Source of the DNA: Paludisphaera rhizosphaerae
Lineage (GTDB): Bacteria; Planctomycetota; Planctomycetia; Isosphaerales; Isosphaeraceae
DNA length: 54,476 nucleotides
Assembly (NCBI RefSeq): GCF_011065895.1
Contig: NZ_JAALCR010000036.1
Span: forward strand, 1-54,476
Direction of reading: 5' to 3'
Position 1 is the stretch's first letter. Each line of letters begins with the position of its first letter. Below the pieces are notes generated by a model, which saw nothing but the letters and a program-made list of their open reading frames with translations, searched no databases and was not told the origin of the DNA. This document shows positions 1 through 11,000 of the stretch, in pieces. Position numbers and translations under genes: made by a program.

Positions 1-52
1 GGCGGGAGAGGGGACAAGGGGAGCGGCTCGGGTCGTCAGGGGATCGGCAAGA

Positions 53-1852
53 TTACTCCCCCAGCGCCCCGTAGCGAACGAGCCGATATCGAGGCCCCTG
101 GGCGTCTCGGATGCGGGCGGCGAGCTTTTCGTGAAGGCCGGTCGTCCAGGCGCCCCAGCGGGTGAGGAACGCGTCGGCGGCGTCGCGGTCGCCGGCGTAC
201 TGGACGGCGAGGACTTCGCGGAGGAGGCTCTCAACCACGTCCGCGTATCGACCGTAGTCGATCGTGAGCCTTGCGGTCGAGGGGTCGGCCGTGATCAGGC
301 CCTTGTCCAGGAAGTAGTTGAACTGGGCCAGTTGCATCGTCTGATACGGCTGGTCGCTCCTCGGCTTGATGTTCTGGAGCGTGCGACGGATCCCGCCGGC
401 CTGCACGGCGCGGAGGAGGCCGGAGTCGATGACGCCGTCCTTCGCCATGCGGTGCAGCGTGAAGAGCGAGACCAGGTCGGCCTTCATCTCCTCCATCGAG
501 TCGGCCCGGTCCTTGAGGGCCTCGTCGAGCGTCCGGCCGTCCTTGTCGCGGTCGACGCCCAGGTAGTGGCCGACCTCGTGCCAGAGCGTGCGCTGAAAGT
601 TCCCCGCCGGGGCGAGGTCGTCGGCGAAGGGGTCGGCGACGGACGCCTTCCAGATCCGGAGGTCGGCGGCGAAGAGATCTGGGTTCTCCATCACGTTGCG
701 ACGCAGCAGGATCGTCCGACCGTACTTGCGGGAGAAGTTCGCGTCGTTGGGCAGGATGGTGGCCGTGTTCGTGCCGCGGGCCTGGCCGAAGTCGGCGACC
801 ACGTCGTAGACGCCCACGGAGATGTCCTCGCGCACGTGCTTGTGGTGGTCGTAAGGGAGGGCGTCCTCAACGGCCTGCAGGCCGCCGAGCTTCTTGCGCA
901 GTTCGTCGGTCGCCGGCCGGTCGACCAGCAGCAGGCTGAAGCTGGGGAACGCCTTCACGCCGAAGAGGGCGTCGTCGTAGGTCTCGTACGCGCCGACCTG
1001 GAGGTTGAGCTTGCCGAACCGCCCGGCGACCCACGAGGCGTCGCCGCTCTCATAGTCGTTCGAGAGGAAGTCGCGGGCGCGGTTGCGGAGGTAGGCGGCG
1101 AAGTCGGCGTCGGTCGGCTCCATCTTCTCGGCGGCGTCGTTCAGGCGCTGGTAGACGCCGCGGAGTTCGGTCGCGTAGGCGACGGCGTAAGGGACGGCGT
1201 AGAACGACTTCAGGTCCGGCTGGCGGGACATCGTCTGCAGGTCCGCCTTGAGGCGGCTGTGAAGGACGGCGAGCGCCCCGTCGTTGAGCGTCCTGAGGTC
1301 GCGTTCCAGGGTCTCGGGAGCCGTCCGCCGCACGACCGACCGCTCGGCCAGGATCATCCCCCGGCGCTCCGGGTGGGCGGCCAGGAAGGCGTTCACCTGC
1401 TCGGCCGTCGCGTCGACGGGGTAGACGTTCCGCGCGGGGACCTGAGAGGCGACGGGCAGGAAGGCCTCGCGGCCGTTGGCGAGCGTCGTGGCGATCGGGC
1501 CCTGGAAGAGCCGGTAGAGGTCCAGGAGGTCCCGAGTCCGCTTGGGGTTCCCCAGCCGGCGGTTGAGCGCGATCAGGTTCTCGTGCGACTTGAGGGCCTG
1601 ATGGTGGCGGGCGTCCTCGTAGAGCCGCTGCATGATCGCCCCGGCCTCGAGCAGCGAGTCCACGGCCTCCCTCTCGTTGATGTCCAGCCCGGTGAGATCG
1701 GGCGCCAGGCGGACGACCTGCGTCTTCGACAGGATCTCGTCCACCTTCGAGGCGGGCCAGTAGCCCTGGGGAAGGTCGACCGGGTCGTCGGCCGCGGAGG
1801 CGAGGGTTGGGAGAAGCACAAGGGCGAGAGAGAGGGAGAGGGCGGATTTCAT
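53..1852 (-). CDS. Secreted M49-like (dipeptidyl-peptidase III-type) zinc hydrolase
   Basis: This 599-aa protein starts with a cleavable signal peptide (about residues 1-20, ending ASA-A), so it should act in the periplasm or outside the cell. A zinc-binding HEVGH sits at residues 425-429 and is followed by EEMKADL at 454-460, the counterpart of the EECRAE helix of dipeptidyl peptidase III. The stretch around 289-303 (YETYDDALFGVKAF) also resembles bacterial M49 relatives. Eukaryotic M49 enzymes have HELLGH with one extra residue in the helix; here the spacing is HExxH. I infer a metallopeptidase or Zn-dependent hydrolase that acts on peptides. Its substrate is unknown. The ATG start is supported by the signal peptide. 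The gene stands alone and is divergent from the next gene, with about 220 bp between them. Confidence 0.75.
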   Translation of the reverse strand: MKSALSLSLALVLLPTLASAADDPVDLPQGYWPASKVDEILSKTQVVRLAPDLTGLDINEREAVDSLLEAGAIMQRLYEDARHHQALKSHENLIALNRRLGNPKRTRDLLDLYRLFQGPIATTLANGREAFLPVASQVPARNVYPVDATAEQVNAFLAAHPERRGMILAERSVVRRTAPETLERDLRTLNDGALAVLHSRLKADLQTMSRQPDLKSFYAVPYAVAYATELRGVYQRLNDAAEKMEPTDADFAAYLRNRARDFLSNDYESGDASWVAGRFGKLNLQVGAYETYDDALFGVKAFPSFSLLLVDRPATDELRKKLGGLQAVEDALPYDHHKHVREDISVGVYDVVADFGQARGTNTATILPNDANFSRKYGRTILLRRNVMENPDLFAADLRIWKASVADPFADDLAPAGNFQRTLWHEVGHYLGVDRDKDGRTLDEALKDRADSMEEMKADLVSLFTLHRMAKDGVIDSGLLRAVQAGGIRRTLQNIKPRSDQPYQTMQLAQFNYFLDKGLITADPSTARLTIDYGRYADVVESLLREVLAVQYAGDRDAADAFLTRWGAWTTGLHEKLAARIRDAQGPRYRLVRYGALGE

Positions 1853-2072
1853 GGCGTTGATCGCTCGCGAACCGAATAGCGGGACGTCCTACAGGTCCGC
1901 TCATTGGAACCCGTCGAACGCGGCCGACTCAAATGAAATCCCAACCAGGCGCCGGACGATTCGCCGCAGCTTGCCTTGTCGGATCGGCATCGAGCTTGCT
2001 ACATAGAGGGATCGGCCGCCGTAGCGCCGAAGGGCGGCCGAGAGCAAGCGAAGGGCGGCGAGGAGGTCGGGG

Positions 2073-2522
2073 ATGAGGCGTCCAAGGAACTGGGCGGGGA
2101 TCTCGGCGATTTTATTCGCGACTTCGTGCGCCCTGCCGGCACTACGAGGCGGCGACGGCGGGTTGCTTCGCGGCTGGTTCACGCTGGCGTACGGCTGGTT
2201 CCCGATGTACTCCATGATCCCCTGGTCGGCCAACGTGCTGGCGCTCGGGGCCTGGATCTTCTTCGGGTTCGGGAGACACCGCGCGGCCCGAATGCTGGGC
2301 GTGCTCGCCGCGGGGGTCGCGGCGACGACGTGGACCCTTTACCGGCCGACCGACATTCTGGTCGCCTACTACCTCTGGCAGATGAGCCTCGTCGCGCTCG
2401 CCGCGGCGGCCTGGCTGGCGAGCCGGCGAAGAAAGTCTTCGCCGGCCCGCGCGAGGTTGGAAGAGACGGAAGAGATGCTGGCCCCGGTCGGGGTCAGTCC
2501 AGGAACGCCACGTTCCGCATAG
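2073..2522 (+). CDS. Small multi-pass membrane protein of unknown function
   Basis: This 149-aa protein has hydrophobic stretches at about residues 8-24, 36-66 and 72-115 that would form three or four membrane helices. It ends in a charged tail (RRRKSSPARARLEETEE). A strong ribosome-binding site (GAGGAGG) lies just upstream of the ATG. I do not recognise the family. Its last 29 bases overlap the end of the convergent gene on the other strand. An inner-membrane location is inferred from hydrophobicity alone. Confidence 0.6.
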   Translation: MRRPRNWAGISAILFATSCALPALRGGDGGLLRGWFTLAYGWFPMYSMIPWSANVLALGAWIFFGFGRHRAARMLGVLAAGVAATTWTLYRPTDILVAYYLWQMSLVALAAAAWLASRRRKSSPARARLEETEEMLAPVGVSPGTPRSA

Positions 2523-3303
2523 CGGCGGCCTGGGTCTCCGTGTTCATGATCACGCGGTGCCAACCGTGAAGCGTGATCGTCCGGTGGTCGGGGTGGCTGA
2601 TGCGTCCCCGGGCGTAGACTTCGGCGTCGCGGACCATCGTCCGCCATCCCCAGTTCTTGGCTTCGGGATTCTTGGTCAAGATCCGGTGATAGGTCGCGGC
2701 GTCGACCCCGTTAGGGTGGCGACGGCAGACGTGAACGGCCCGGCCGCCGGTCCGATAAAGGAACTCGCACCAGTGGGCCTTGCCGCCGCCGCGACGGATG
2801 GGCTCCTGGACGAGGACCAGCTTCGGATCGACGACGAGTCGCGGGGAGGGCAGGAAGAACCACTCCCCCTGGCGACGGTTGGCGGCGTTCTTGCGCCGGT
2901 TGCCGCGACGGGCGTCGAGCCCCGCGCGGGCCTGGGCGGCGCGGACCTCCGGGGGCTTCAGGGCTTCCTTGGCGGCCCGGACGGTCCCGACCGGGGCCGA
3001 TTCCGGGATCGCGGCGACGAACCAGTGGCGCTCGTCGTGGCCGCAGAGGAACTTCTGCTTGCCTCGAAGCATCCGCACCATGAGCAAGAGGTGCCGATCC
3101 TTGGGCTGCACGTCCAGAACCTCAACCTCCGCCGGCCCTTCCTGCCGGCCGACGACCTGGAAGAACTCCCCGTCGCCGTCGTTCCGGATGTCGAGGACAA
3201 TGCCGCCGTCGGACGCGATCGGCCGCCGTCCCCCCTCCTCCGCAGGCCTCAACCGGGCGCCGATCTTCGCGAACTTCTGTTCAAGCAAGCCGACGTCATA
3301 CAT
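2494..3303 (-). CDS. Uncharacterised protein with conserved CGHDERHWFVAAIPE motif
   Basis: This 269-aa protein lacks a signal peptide or membrane helix. An AGGAGG ribosome-binding site lies 6 bases before the ATG. It appears to have two parts. The N-terminal half contains an acidic, β-rich segment and a CGHDERHWFVAAIPE motif near residues 87-101. An Arg/Lys-rich linker (about 126-145) leads to a C-terminal half with conserved-looking Trp, His and Cys residues (KAHWCEFLYRTGG, HGWHRVIMN). I have the impression that similar proteins occur in many copies in planctomycetes, but no function follows from the sequence. Its upstream region abuts a truncated IS630 transposase, so the gene may have arrived with, or been juxtaposed by, that element. 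Confidence 0.7.
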   Translation of the reverse strand: MYDVGLLEQKFAKIGARLRPAEEGGRRPIASDGGIVLDIRNDGDGEFFQVVGRQEGPAEVEVLDVQPKDRHLLLMVRMLRGKQKFLCGHDERHWFVAAIPESAPVGTVRAAKEALKPPEVRAAQARAGLDARRGNRRKNAANRRQGEWFFLPSPRLVVDPKLVLVQEPIRRGGGKAHWCEFLYRTGGRAVHVCRRHPNGVDAATYHRILTKNPEAKNWGWRTMVRDAEVYARGRISHPDHRTITLHGWHRVIMNTETQAAAMRNVAFLD

Positions 3304-3395
3304 GTCACGCCTCCTGTTGCGTCTCGTCGATTTGAACGACCAGACGCATCAGGAGGGCCGATGGTTCGCGGATTTGCGGTCCTGTTCGGCGGCCC

Positions 3396-3734
3396 TCAGG
3401 GCTTTTTTTTCACGGTCAGGCCCAGGGCGTCGATCGCCCGCCAGAGCGTGGAGATCCCCAGGTCCAGGCCGAGGCGGCGGCGGTGCTCCTCCAGGGTGGC
3501 GTCGGGGGCCTCGCGGACCGAGGCGCGGATGGCCTCGGCGTGCCCGGCCCACTTCGGCGCCGGGCCGTAGCGCTGGGCCCGCGGGGCTGTCTCGCCGGTC
3601 TCGCGTCGGCGCTGCTTCAGGCGGCGGACCCAGCTGGCGCTGACGCGGTACTTGGCCGCCACCTCGGCGGTCGCGAGTCCGGCGTCGCAGTCGGCGAGCA
3701 CGCGCTCGCGCAGGTCGGCGGAATAGGCTCTCAC
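3396..3734 (-). pseudogene. IS630-family transposase N-terminal part (truncated orfA)
   Basis: The 112-aa frame begins MRAYSADLRERVLADCDAG and contains a helix-turn-helix (TAEVAAKYRVSASWVRRLKQ), the typical N-terminal DNA-binding part of IS630/Tc1-mariner transposases. It ends at LTVKKKP-stop on a run of eight A residues (sense strand). A -1 slip there would continue as KKALRAAEQDRK, the expected start of the DDE catalytic part, but that frame stops at 3349 with no catalytic domain. The element is therefore a 5' remnant that retains its probable programmed frameshift site. No intact terminal repeat was found. Confidence 0.8.
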
Positions 3735-3815
3735 GGCATGGCCCTCGGGAGTGGCGATACCGCGAGGCTACCCGATCCGTCAACAGGGCGCTATACCTTC
3801 AAGGAAATCGGTCTA

Positions 3816-4517
3816 TTAGGGCAGTCCGACCGGCGGCATGTGCTTCACGAGCCACTTTTTCGTCCGATCGCGCGAACTGACGTCGTCGGGGCCGCCGGGG
3901 CGGAAGGCGTGCACTCCGCCCCCGATCCAATCGTCGTGGGCCCAGGCGTAGGGGGCGATCGGCTCGTGCTCGATATGCGCCCTGGCGAGTGCGTCGGCGA
4001 ATGGTCCGGAATTCTGGGCCACGGGAACGAACGGGTCATGCTCGTTGCTAAAGATGATCGTCGGGGGCACCTTGGCGACGCCGGCGCTAAGCTTGGGGCC
4101 GACGAGCCCGTAGAAATCCGCGAATGCCTTCACGGATCCGATCGACGCGCGCTGGATGTAGGAAAGGGCGATGCCACCCCCGAGCGAGAAGCCAACCAAT
4201 CCCAGGCGGGTGACGTCGGCGTCCGCGCGACGCGACAGGTGATCGATCGCGGCGACAAGTGCCGGGGAATGGGCGTCGATGTTGACGTCCTCGGGATTCG
4301 CGAAGCCGGACGGGAAGTACGTCGGGAGTGCAGCGAGGTAGCCCAGCTCGGCGATCTCGTCGGTAAAGTTCCGCAACTGGTCTCCGTAGGGATCGCGCAG
4401 GCCGAAGTTTCCATGGACCAAGACGACGACCGGGTACTTCCTGCCGTCGGCTGGCGCCGGAGCGATGTCGATGCCGAATGACGTCGTCGCGTCAACGCGG
4501 TATGTTTCGTGAATCAT
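3816..4517 (-). CDS. Dienelactone hydrolase family α/β-hydrolase
   Basis: This 233-aa cytoplasmic protein has the α/β-hydrolase layout: an oxyanion-side HGNFGL at residues 35-40, a nucleophile elbow GFSLGG with Ser111, an acid in EHDPF (Asp161) and a C-terminal HAF (His203). Most dienelactone hydrolases have a cysteine nucleophile; a serine is common in the wider family. I start it at the ATG for MIHETYR, because the longer frame upstream runs into the preceding gene and reads as nonsense. It lies 17 bp downstream of the NTF2-like gene and is probably co-transcribed with it. The substrate is unknown. Confidence 0.85.
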   Translation of the reverse strand: MIHETYRVDATTSFGIDIAPAPADGRKYPVVVLVHGNFGLRDPYGDQLRNFTDEIAELGYLAALPTYFPSGFANPEDVNIDAHSPALVAAIDHLSRRADADVTRLGLVGFSLGGGIALSYIQRASIGSVKAFADFYGLVGPKLSAGVAKVPPTIIFSNEHDPFVPVAQNSGPFADALARAHIEHEPIAPYAWAHDDWIGGGVHAFRPGGPDDVSSRDRTKKWLVKHMPPVGLP

Positions 4518-4534
4518 GGCGAGCACTCTCGAGG

Positions 4535-5005
4535 TTAGGTGAACGTCTCGGGGTTCTCTCGGATGAACTCTTCGAGTTTCTTTCGCGCGCCAAAACGCCG
4601 GAGTGGCCCGATGAGCCCGACGAGGAGGTTTTTGGGAAAGGGATAGGCCTGGTTCGCCCACGACCAAGCATCACATTCGTCCCGGTGGTCGACGATGAGG
4701 CCTTCTCGGAAAGCGAATCGCGACCGGATGTCGTTCACGACCGGCCTTCCGGTATCGGAGAACGTGTAGTCCGCCACCCAGTGGCCGGCTCCTTGGCGGT
4801 CATCGGCTGTCAAGGAGTCGAATGTCACCTGCACCTTGCGGCTCGATACGAGCCGCCACATCTGGCGGATCGATTCGCGGCCGTCGAGACTGAACGCGAT
4901 ATCCTGGAAGTGTGCGTCGTGGGCGTAACATAAGGCCGCAGCGTCCGGATTGCCGTCACAGAGCGCCGAATAGAGCCTCTCGATGAGTTGGACGTTCGGG
5001 TGCAT
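4535..5005 (-). CDS. NTF2-like (SnoaL-type) protein
   Basis: This 156-aa protein starts MHPNVQLIERLYSALCDGN and has the hallmark order of small NTF2-fold proteins: an N-terminal helix pair, then DAHFQDIAFSLDGRESIRQMW, and a β-sheet end (HWVADYTFSDTGRPVVNDI, FREGLIVDHRDECD). Such proteins are polyketide-cyclase-like enzymes or ligand-binding proteins, and no catalytic assignment is possible here. The start was chosen at the Met before this fold. The longer frame upstream overlaps noncoding DNA and the end of the 2596-aa gene. It forms a pair with the downstream α/β-hydrolase. It also lies 91 bp below the 2596-aa gene and could be read from the same transcript. Confidence 0.82.
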   Translation of the reverse strand: MHPNVQLIERLYSALCDGNPDAAALCYAHDAHFQDIAFSLDGRESIRQMWRLVSSRKVQVTFDSLTADDRQGAGHWVADYTFSDTGRPVVNDIRSRFAFREGLIVDHRDECDAWSWANQAYPFPKNLLVGLIGPLRRFGARKKLEEFIRENPETFT

Positions 5006-5096
5006 GATTCGAATCCTTGGAGATCGATCCCAGACTCCGCGACCGATGAAGTTGGAGGTTGTGGTCCTGATTCGCGTCCATGACCTCGGGTCGACT

Positions 5097-8000
5097 TCAA
5101 CCGGAAGATGGCGGATCGGTCGGGAGGAGTTCGCCCCCGGGCCCGTAGACGACCACATCGTAGGCGAACGGATCGAGCGGGTCGTCACGCTCGTCGACCC
5201 GGTCGAGCGTACGCAGGCCCGCGAGCCTGGACCAGTCCACGTCGCCCGGCGCCCGGCCCCGCCCGGGGCGAATCGGCGTGAACGCGGCGTCGCCGAGTCG
5301 GCCGTAGCCGGACAGCCGGTACGGGCCGGAGACGGGGTCGGAGGCCCGGGTCCGCGCGAGCAGCGAGACTCCCATCTTCGGGGCCCGGAACCGGCCCTGC
5401 CGATCGAGGCGGTCGACTTTCAGGCAGGCCCGCACGTCGTTGCCGTTGGGCGCTAGATCCGGCAAGTCGCCCGGCGTTGGGGGCAGGTCTCTTCGGAATA
5501 TCATGATGAGGATCTCGAAGTCGGCCGACAGCCCCTCCGGCACCGGGAACTTCTGGAGGAAGACGTTATCGGCGGGATCGCCGACGGGTTTCCAGTCGCC
5601 CAAGGGCGGCGGGCCGACCTTCAACTTTCGAGGTCCATCGGGCACGTCCTTGGGGTCCTCTCCGGCGTTGAGGTAGAGGAGGAACGGAATCGCTACGGGG
5701 ACAGGTCCGGTGCCGTCTGGGTTTTCGGCCGTCTGGACGTCGGGGATCCCTCCGGCCGCGGCGATCAGGGTCAGCTCGGACGGCTCGCCGGTGTAGACGC
5801 GCGCGGGGCCGGTGCTGGCCGCGTCGCGGCCGGAGGAGGATCGGAAGAGCTCGCTGCGGGTTGTGAGGACGGCGTAGACCCGACGGTCGCCGTCCTCGTT
5901 GACGGGGAGGAACCGGGTCGAGTCGATGACCTGGGTAAGCCGGAAGGCACGCTCGCAGAAGCGCCCTCGGCCGGCGAGGACCGGCTGGCCGAGCGCCTGG
6001 AGGCGTACCGCCTCCTCGACGCCGGGCTTGGCCCGGGGTCTCCGCAGGCTGGTCCTCACGGCCGGCCCGAGCGCTGCCCCAACGCGTCGGAGCGACCAGG
6101 TGGTGCGCGTCTGCTCGCCGGGGCGGGCGGCCCAGGCGACGACATCGAGGAGAGGGAGGAGCAGCGAGACCGTGTCGGGCTCCGGCGCGATGGCGGGATC
6201 GGGCCGCCGAGCGAGGGCTCCGGGGTCGGCGCGCGGATAGGAACGGCCCTCCGATTGGGCGGCGAAGCGAACCTCGTCCAACGCGCTGTATGCCAGGGGC
6301 TGCGTCGGGTCGATCCGCGCGGCGCGGAGCCTGCCGGCCCCGGAGGGGCCGTCGGCGGGGGTGGGAGCTAGGCGGAATCGGGTCGCGGCGACCCCCTTGA
6401 CCGGCCGGTCGACCGGGTGTGGGCCGACCGGCCTCGCGCCGAAGACCGTCAGCGAGAGACCCGGGTCGCCCACGAGATCGCCGCCGACGGCCCCCGGGGA
6501 GACGCAGCGCGGCTCGGGGATTGGTCGGGCCTCGCCCCCGTCCTCGACCTCCCAGGGCCAGGCGGCGCGCAGGTCCTCGCGGGCGGACTGGAACGACCGC
6601 GGCAGGAGTAGAAGGCGGCTGGCCTCGACGAAGAGGAACAGGGCATCGCGGCGGCGGCGCGCGGCCCGGAGATCGCTCGCCCAGGCGACCGGGTCGGCGC
6701 CGATGGGCAGCTGCACCCGCTCCAGTCGTCGGAATCGGCCGCCCTCGAAGACGACGAGCTGGACGTCCTGGAACAGGGCCGAGCCGCGGGAGGGACCCGC
6801 CGTCGCGGGCGCCCCGGACTCCACGACGAAGGGGAACTCGGCCAGGGTCGGGCCGTCCAACCGAGCGACCGATAGTGACTCCGGGCCTCCCGGCCGGTGC
6901 TTGTTCGCCACCGTTGCGGCGGCCAATTGCGGCTGGAGGCGACGGCGGGAGATCGGGCCGAGCGATCGGAGATCCTCGGCCCCCTCCGGGAGGTGACTCG
7001 GCCGGGCCGTCAGACGGAGCCAGGCGAGATCGCCCAGGTCGTGCGTCGAGTCCAGGCCGACGTTGGTGTTGTTGAGGATCGGCGAGACGGGCCCGGTCGG
7101 CGGCTGGGCCAGGTCGTCGATGGCCAGACCCGGCGTGCGCCTCGGGATCAGGAGCCCGTGCAGGAACCGCTCATCCAGCCAGGCGGCCTCGGCCGCCCGG
7201 TCGAAGTAGGACACCGAGTCGTCCGCATCGGCCCGGGAATCGACGGGCGGCTCGGCGACCTCGACGGGCAACGATTCGGGCGGCGGCTGGATCGGCTGGG
7301 CCCCGCTGGTGTCGGCCGCGAGGGTCAGGGCGTCCAGTGCTGCTCCGGCGGCGGTGGGGACCTTAAGCACCACCTTGAGCCCTGGGGCGAACGGGTCGCG
7401 CTGGAGCACGGTCGGGAGGCGGACCGTCCGCGGGGCCCCGCGCTGCATCCGGCCGACCTCGCGCGGTCGCAGGAGGATGCTGAGGCGGTCGTTGCTCACG
7501 GAGGCGGCGCCGCCGGGCTCGCGGTCGGCGCGGTCCACCCACTGAAGCCAGTGGACGGCCCCGGCGTCGATCACGAGGTCGTCGTCCGCCGGGCGGGTCA
7601 CACCGTAGGCCGCGACGAAGTCGGCGGCCCGCATCAGACGGACAACCTGGGGCGTCTGCCAGACTCGCTCGGGGCCGCGCGGGAATCGATACGTGTGCTC
7701 GACCACCGCGCCGAGGGAGAGCGGCCGGGGCGGCCCGGCGCCGCGGAAGAGGGACTCGAGTGGGACGCGGGCTCGATCGAACAACAGGTCGGCCCGATGC
7801 GTGCATCGCGCGCCGGGAACGCTTGGGTCCTCATATTCGATCGCGTCCTGGGCCGTGAGCCGGCCGCTGACCTCGATGGAGAGTCCGGCGGTGCCCGCCC
7901 GGAGCACGCCTTCCAGCCGAGTGGGCGGGGCGACGCCGTCCAGGAGCAACTGGATGTGTTTGTCGTCGATCGGCAGGGGGGCGATGGAGCGGACCGAGGC

Positions 8001-11000
8001 GCCGCGGGTGTCGAGCCGCTCCCTCTGGAAGACCGTGTCCTCGCCCGAAAAATTGCTCGCCAGCAGGACCTTGTACAGGGTGGCGGCCCCGTCGCGGTCG
8101 AGCACGGCGAACTGTGTCCGTTGAGTCGTCGAGTCGAAGCCCAGGGGCACGAGCGCCGCCACGGCCGACCCGTGGTCGATGACGTGCTGGGCCTGCGCCT
8201 CGTGGATCGTGGCCGGGGGAGCGGTGAGGCCCGTGTCCGGCGGCGGCGGCCAGATTTTCAGCGTCCCCGACTCATCGGCCGAGACGATCCGGTCGTCGCC
8301 GGCGATGAGGGCCGCAACCGCGGAGATCGGCAGCGTCCCATGCTCCATCCGCTGGAATACCACCGGCAACTGTGTGAACGGGACGTCCCGTTTCCAGACC
8401 AGCAACGACCCGTCGCGGGCGCCCGAGATAACATGCCCGTCGTTTGTGACGGCGATGGCCGTGATCGCAGAGGCGCCCGGATCGGGCACGGGGGGGACGG
8501 TCGTGGTCGGGGAGAGGCCGGGGATATGCGGGTTAACCCGGCGGAGCAAGCGCGCGGAGCCGGGCCCAACATCCTCGGCCAGGAAGTTCACGTTCTGCTC
8601 CCAGACGTAGACGCCGGCGTCGGACCCGCCGTCGGCGGAGATCCTGGCCCACGCCACGACCTCGACCCCGCTGTTTGGCGGGAGGGCGCCGAGGGCCGAA
8701 ACTCGCGAGTCCGCGACGGTCACGATTCCGAGCGGCCCCTCGATGGCCGATGTCGGGCTCGCCGGGAGCGGTCGGGGGGGGCCGTCGCTCGTCAGGTCCC
8801 AGGCCCGGACGTTCTCAGCATCGTCCACGGTGACGGCGATGTTCCTGCCGATCAGGCGGATCACCGTCATGGCCCGCGTCGTCACGCCCGCGACGAACGG
8901 CTTGGAGGAGGTGACATTCCGGGGAAGGCTCATGGAGACGAGTTGCCCCGGCTCCTGCGAGCGGGCGAAGACGATCTCGTCCTGGCTGGTCCCGACGAGG
9001 GTGGCATTGGCGAGGCGGACGTCCAACGCCGGCAACGGGCGGCCGTCGTCGCCCAGGGCGACCGCCTCCGTACCCCGATCCAGGGTATGGAAGGTGTCGT
9101 CCTGCGGGTCGAAGACCTGGATCGTCCGGTCAGCCGTCCGGCCGGCGAAGCTCAGGGGAATCTCGGCCGCGAAGACGGCGGGCAAAGGGACTGTGGCCGG
9201 GTCGCCGCCTGGCGTGAAGGTCACGGCGGCGAATCCCCGGAGCAGCGGCGTGGTCCGAAACCAGGATCGGTCGGCGACGTCGGGGGAGCGGAGCAGGGCT
9301 TTGATCGGGAACAGCAGATCGCGGGCGCCGATGCGGTGGGGTTCGACGCCCAGGACGCCGACGAGGTCCTGCGAGGTCCTTGAGAGCCGCAACTGCCACC
9401 GGGTCGGCTGCGTCGCGCCGTCCCCGTCCACCGGGGGTGCCGGGTCGCCGTTGGCCAACTCCCACCTCGGCCGGTCCGCCGTACCCTCCATCTCGGGTAA
9501 GTCGGACGACCAACGGAAGAGGTAGCCGTCCCACACCGGCGTCTGCTCGGTCGCGCCGGCGGCGCCAGGGGTGACGTGCAGGGCGACCTGATAGACGAGG
9601 CGGGCCCCGTCTCTCGCGCGCTCCACGGAGTCTTGCAGGCGGGCTCGGAGCACCGGCCCATCCGGGGCGGGATCGACGACGATGGAGCCGTCGCGATCGG
9701 CGGAGGCGCCGGGAACCAGGCGGAGGAGGCCGACCTCGTGGCGCACCGCGACTTCTCGGATCGCCAGGGCCAGGGAATCGCCCCCTGAGTCGAGGGTGAC
9801 GTCGGCGACGACCCTCTCGACGCGAGGCTCGGACTCGGGGGCCTCCGGCGGTACCGGGAATCGCCAGTCGAGGTCCCCGGCGACCTCGGCCAGTTCCAAC
9901 TCATCGGCTCCGGCGGTCGGCCGGAAGGTCAAGAGGACCGACCCGGCGGCGAAGCCCGGCGCGTGCAGGGGGTCGGCCGCGACGTCGGGCGGACGCGGCA
10001 GCAGCACGGCCCGGAGCACCGTCGTGCCGTCGGCCTCGAGGCTCGCCAACTGCAACGGGTAGAGCGGGAATCCCAGGAGGCTGGGCCAGGTCCCCCCTTC
10101 GGTCCAGGACCAGCGCTCCAGGCCGAGTTCATCCGGCTCGGGGGCCCTCCCAACGGTCACGCCGACGAGGTCGAGCGTGTGGACGGCCTGCGCCGCCCGG
10201 AGCGTCAGCGATGCGGTTCGGCGCACGATCGGGTCGGTCGCGCCGGGAGGCCAGGCGAGCTGGTCGCGCCCGGTCGGCTCGGCGCGCACGAGGCCATCGC
10301 CGTCCAGGGCCACCACCGCGCCGAGCGTTGGGCTCCAGCGGGTGAGCATCGGCTGGCCGTTGTGGATGATCGCCTCCTCTCCGGCCTGCGCCGCCGTGAC
10401 CGGCGTGAGGGCCAGGGCGGCGAAATCGGGCCTCGGACCGTCGTTGAAAGTGGACGACAGGTCGGCCGAGAGTTCGGCCACGCCGGAGCCGCGATCGAAA
10501 GTGATCGGGGCCGACGTTGAGGCGCCGAGGCGGAAAGTGAGGCGAGGATTCGCGGTCTCCAGGCCCGCGGTCACGGCGTCGTGGATGGGGGCCGCCCCGA
10601 TCGGGAGCCAGCCGGAGGCCCCGGCCGCTTCGGCAGTGCCGATGGTGAAGGCGGCGGCCCCCTCGACGCGAGCCAGGTCTGGGCCCCGGCCGCCGGGGTT
10701 GACGACCGCCGGGCCGTCGTCGGCCTCCCGGGCCTCGGCGTAGGCCTCGTCGAGCGCCGGGACCGCGTGGCGGTAGGCCCAGTCGGTCGGCCGTGTGGCA
10801 ATGTCGGCCTCCAGCCCCGGCAGCGTCGGCAGGAACACGCGGACCTCGCGGGCCGGCGTCCAGCCGTCGTCCTCCCCGCGCGGGAAGTCGGGGGGAGCCA
10901 CGTCGTCGTCGAGCAGGCGCGGCAGGGCCCGTGCCGGAAAGCCGACGGGGACGAACCGCGGCCCTGAGGCGCCGATCGGCTCCGCGCGGACGAACGGGAT

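Noticed and set aside
131..1879. 582-codon plus-strand frame opposite the M49-like peptidase
   Set aside because: The minus-strand frame has a signal peptide and zinc motif; the plus frame is a compositional shadow.
6897..9383. 828-codon plus-strand frame opposite the 2596-aa gene
   Set aside because: Antisense shadow in GC-rich DNA; low-complexity product, whereas the opposite strand holds WD40-like repeats.
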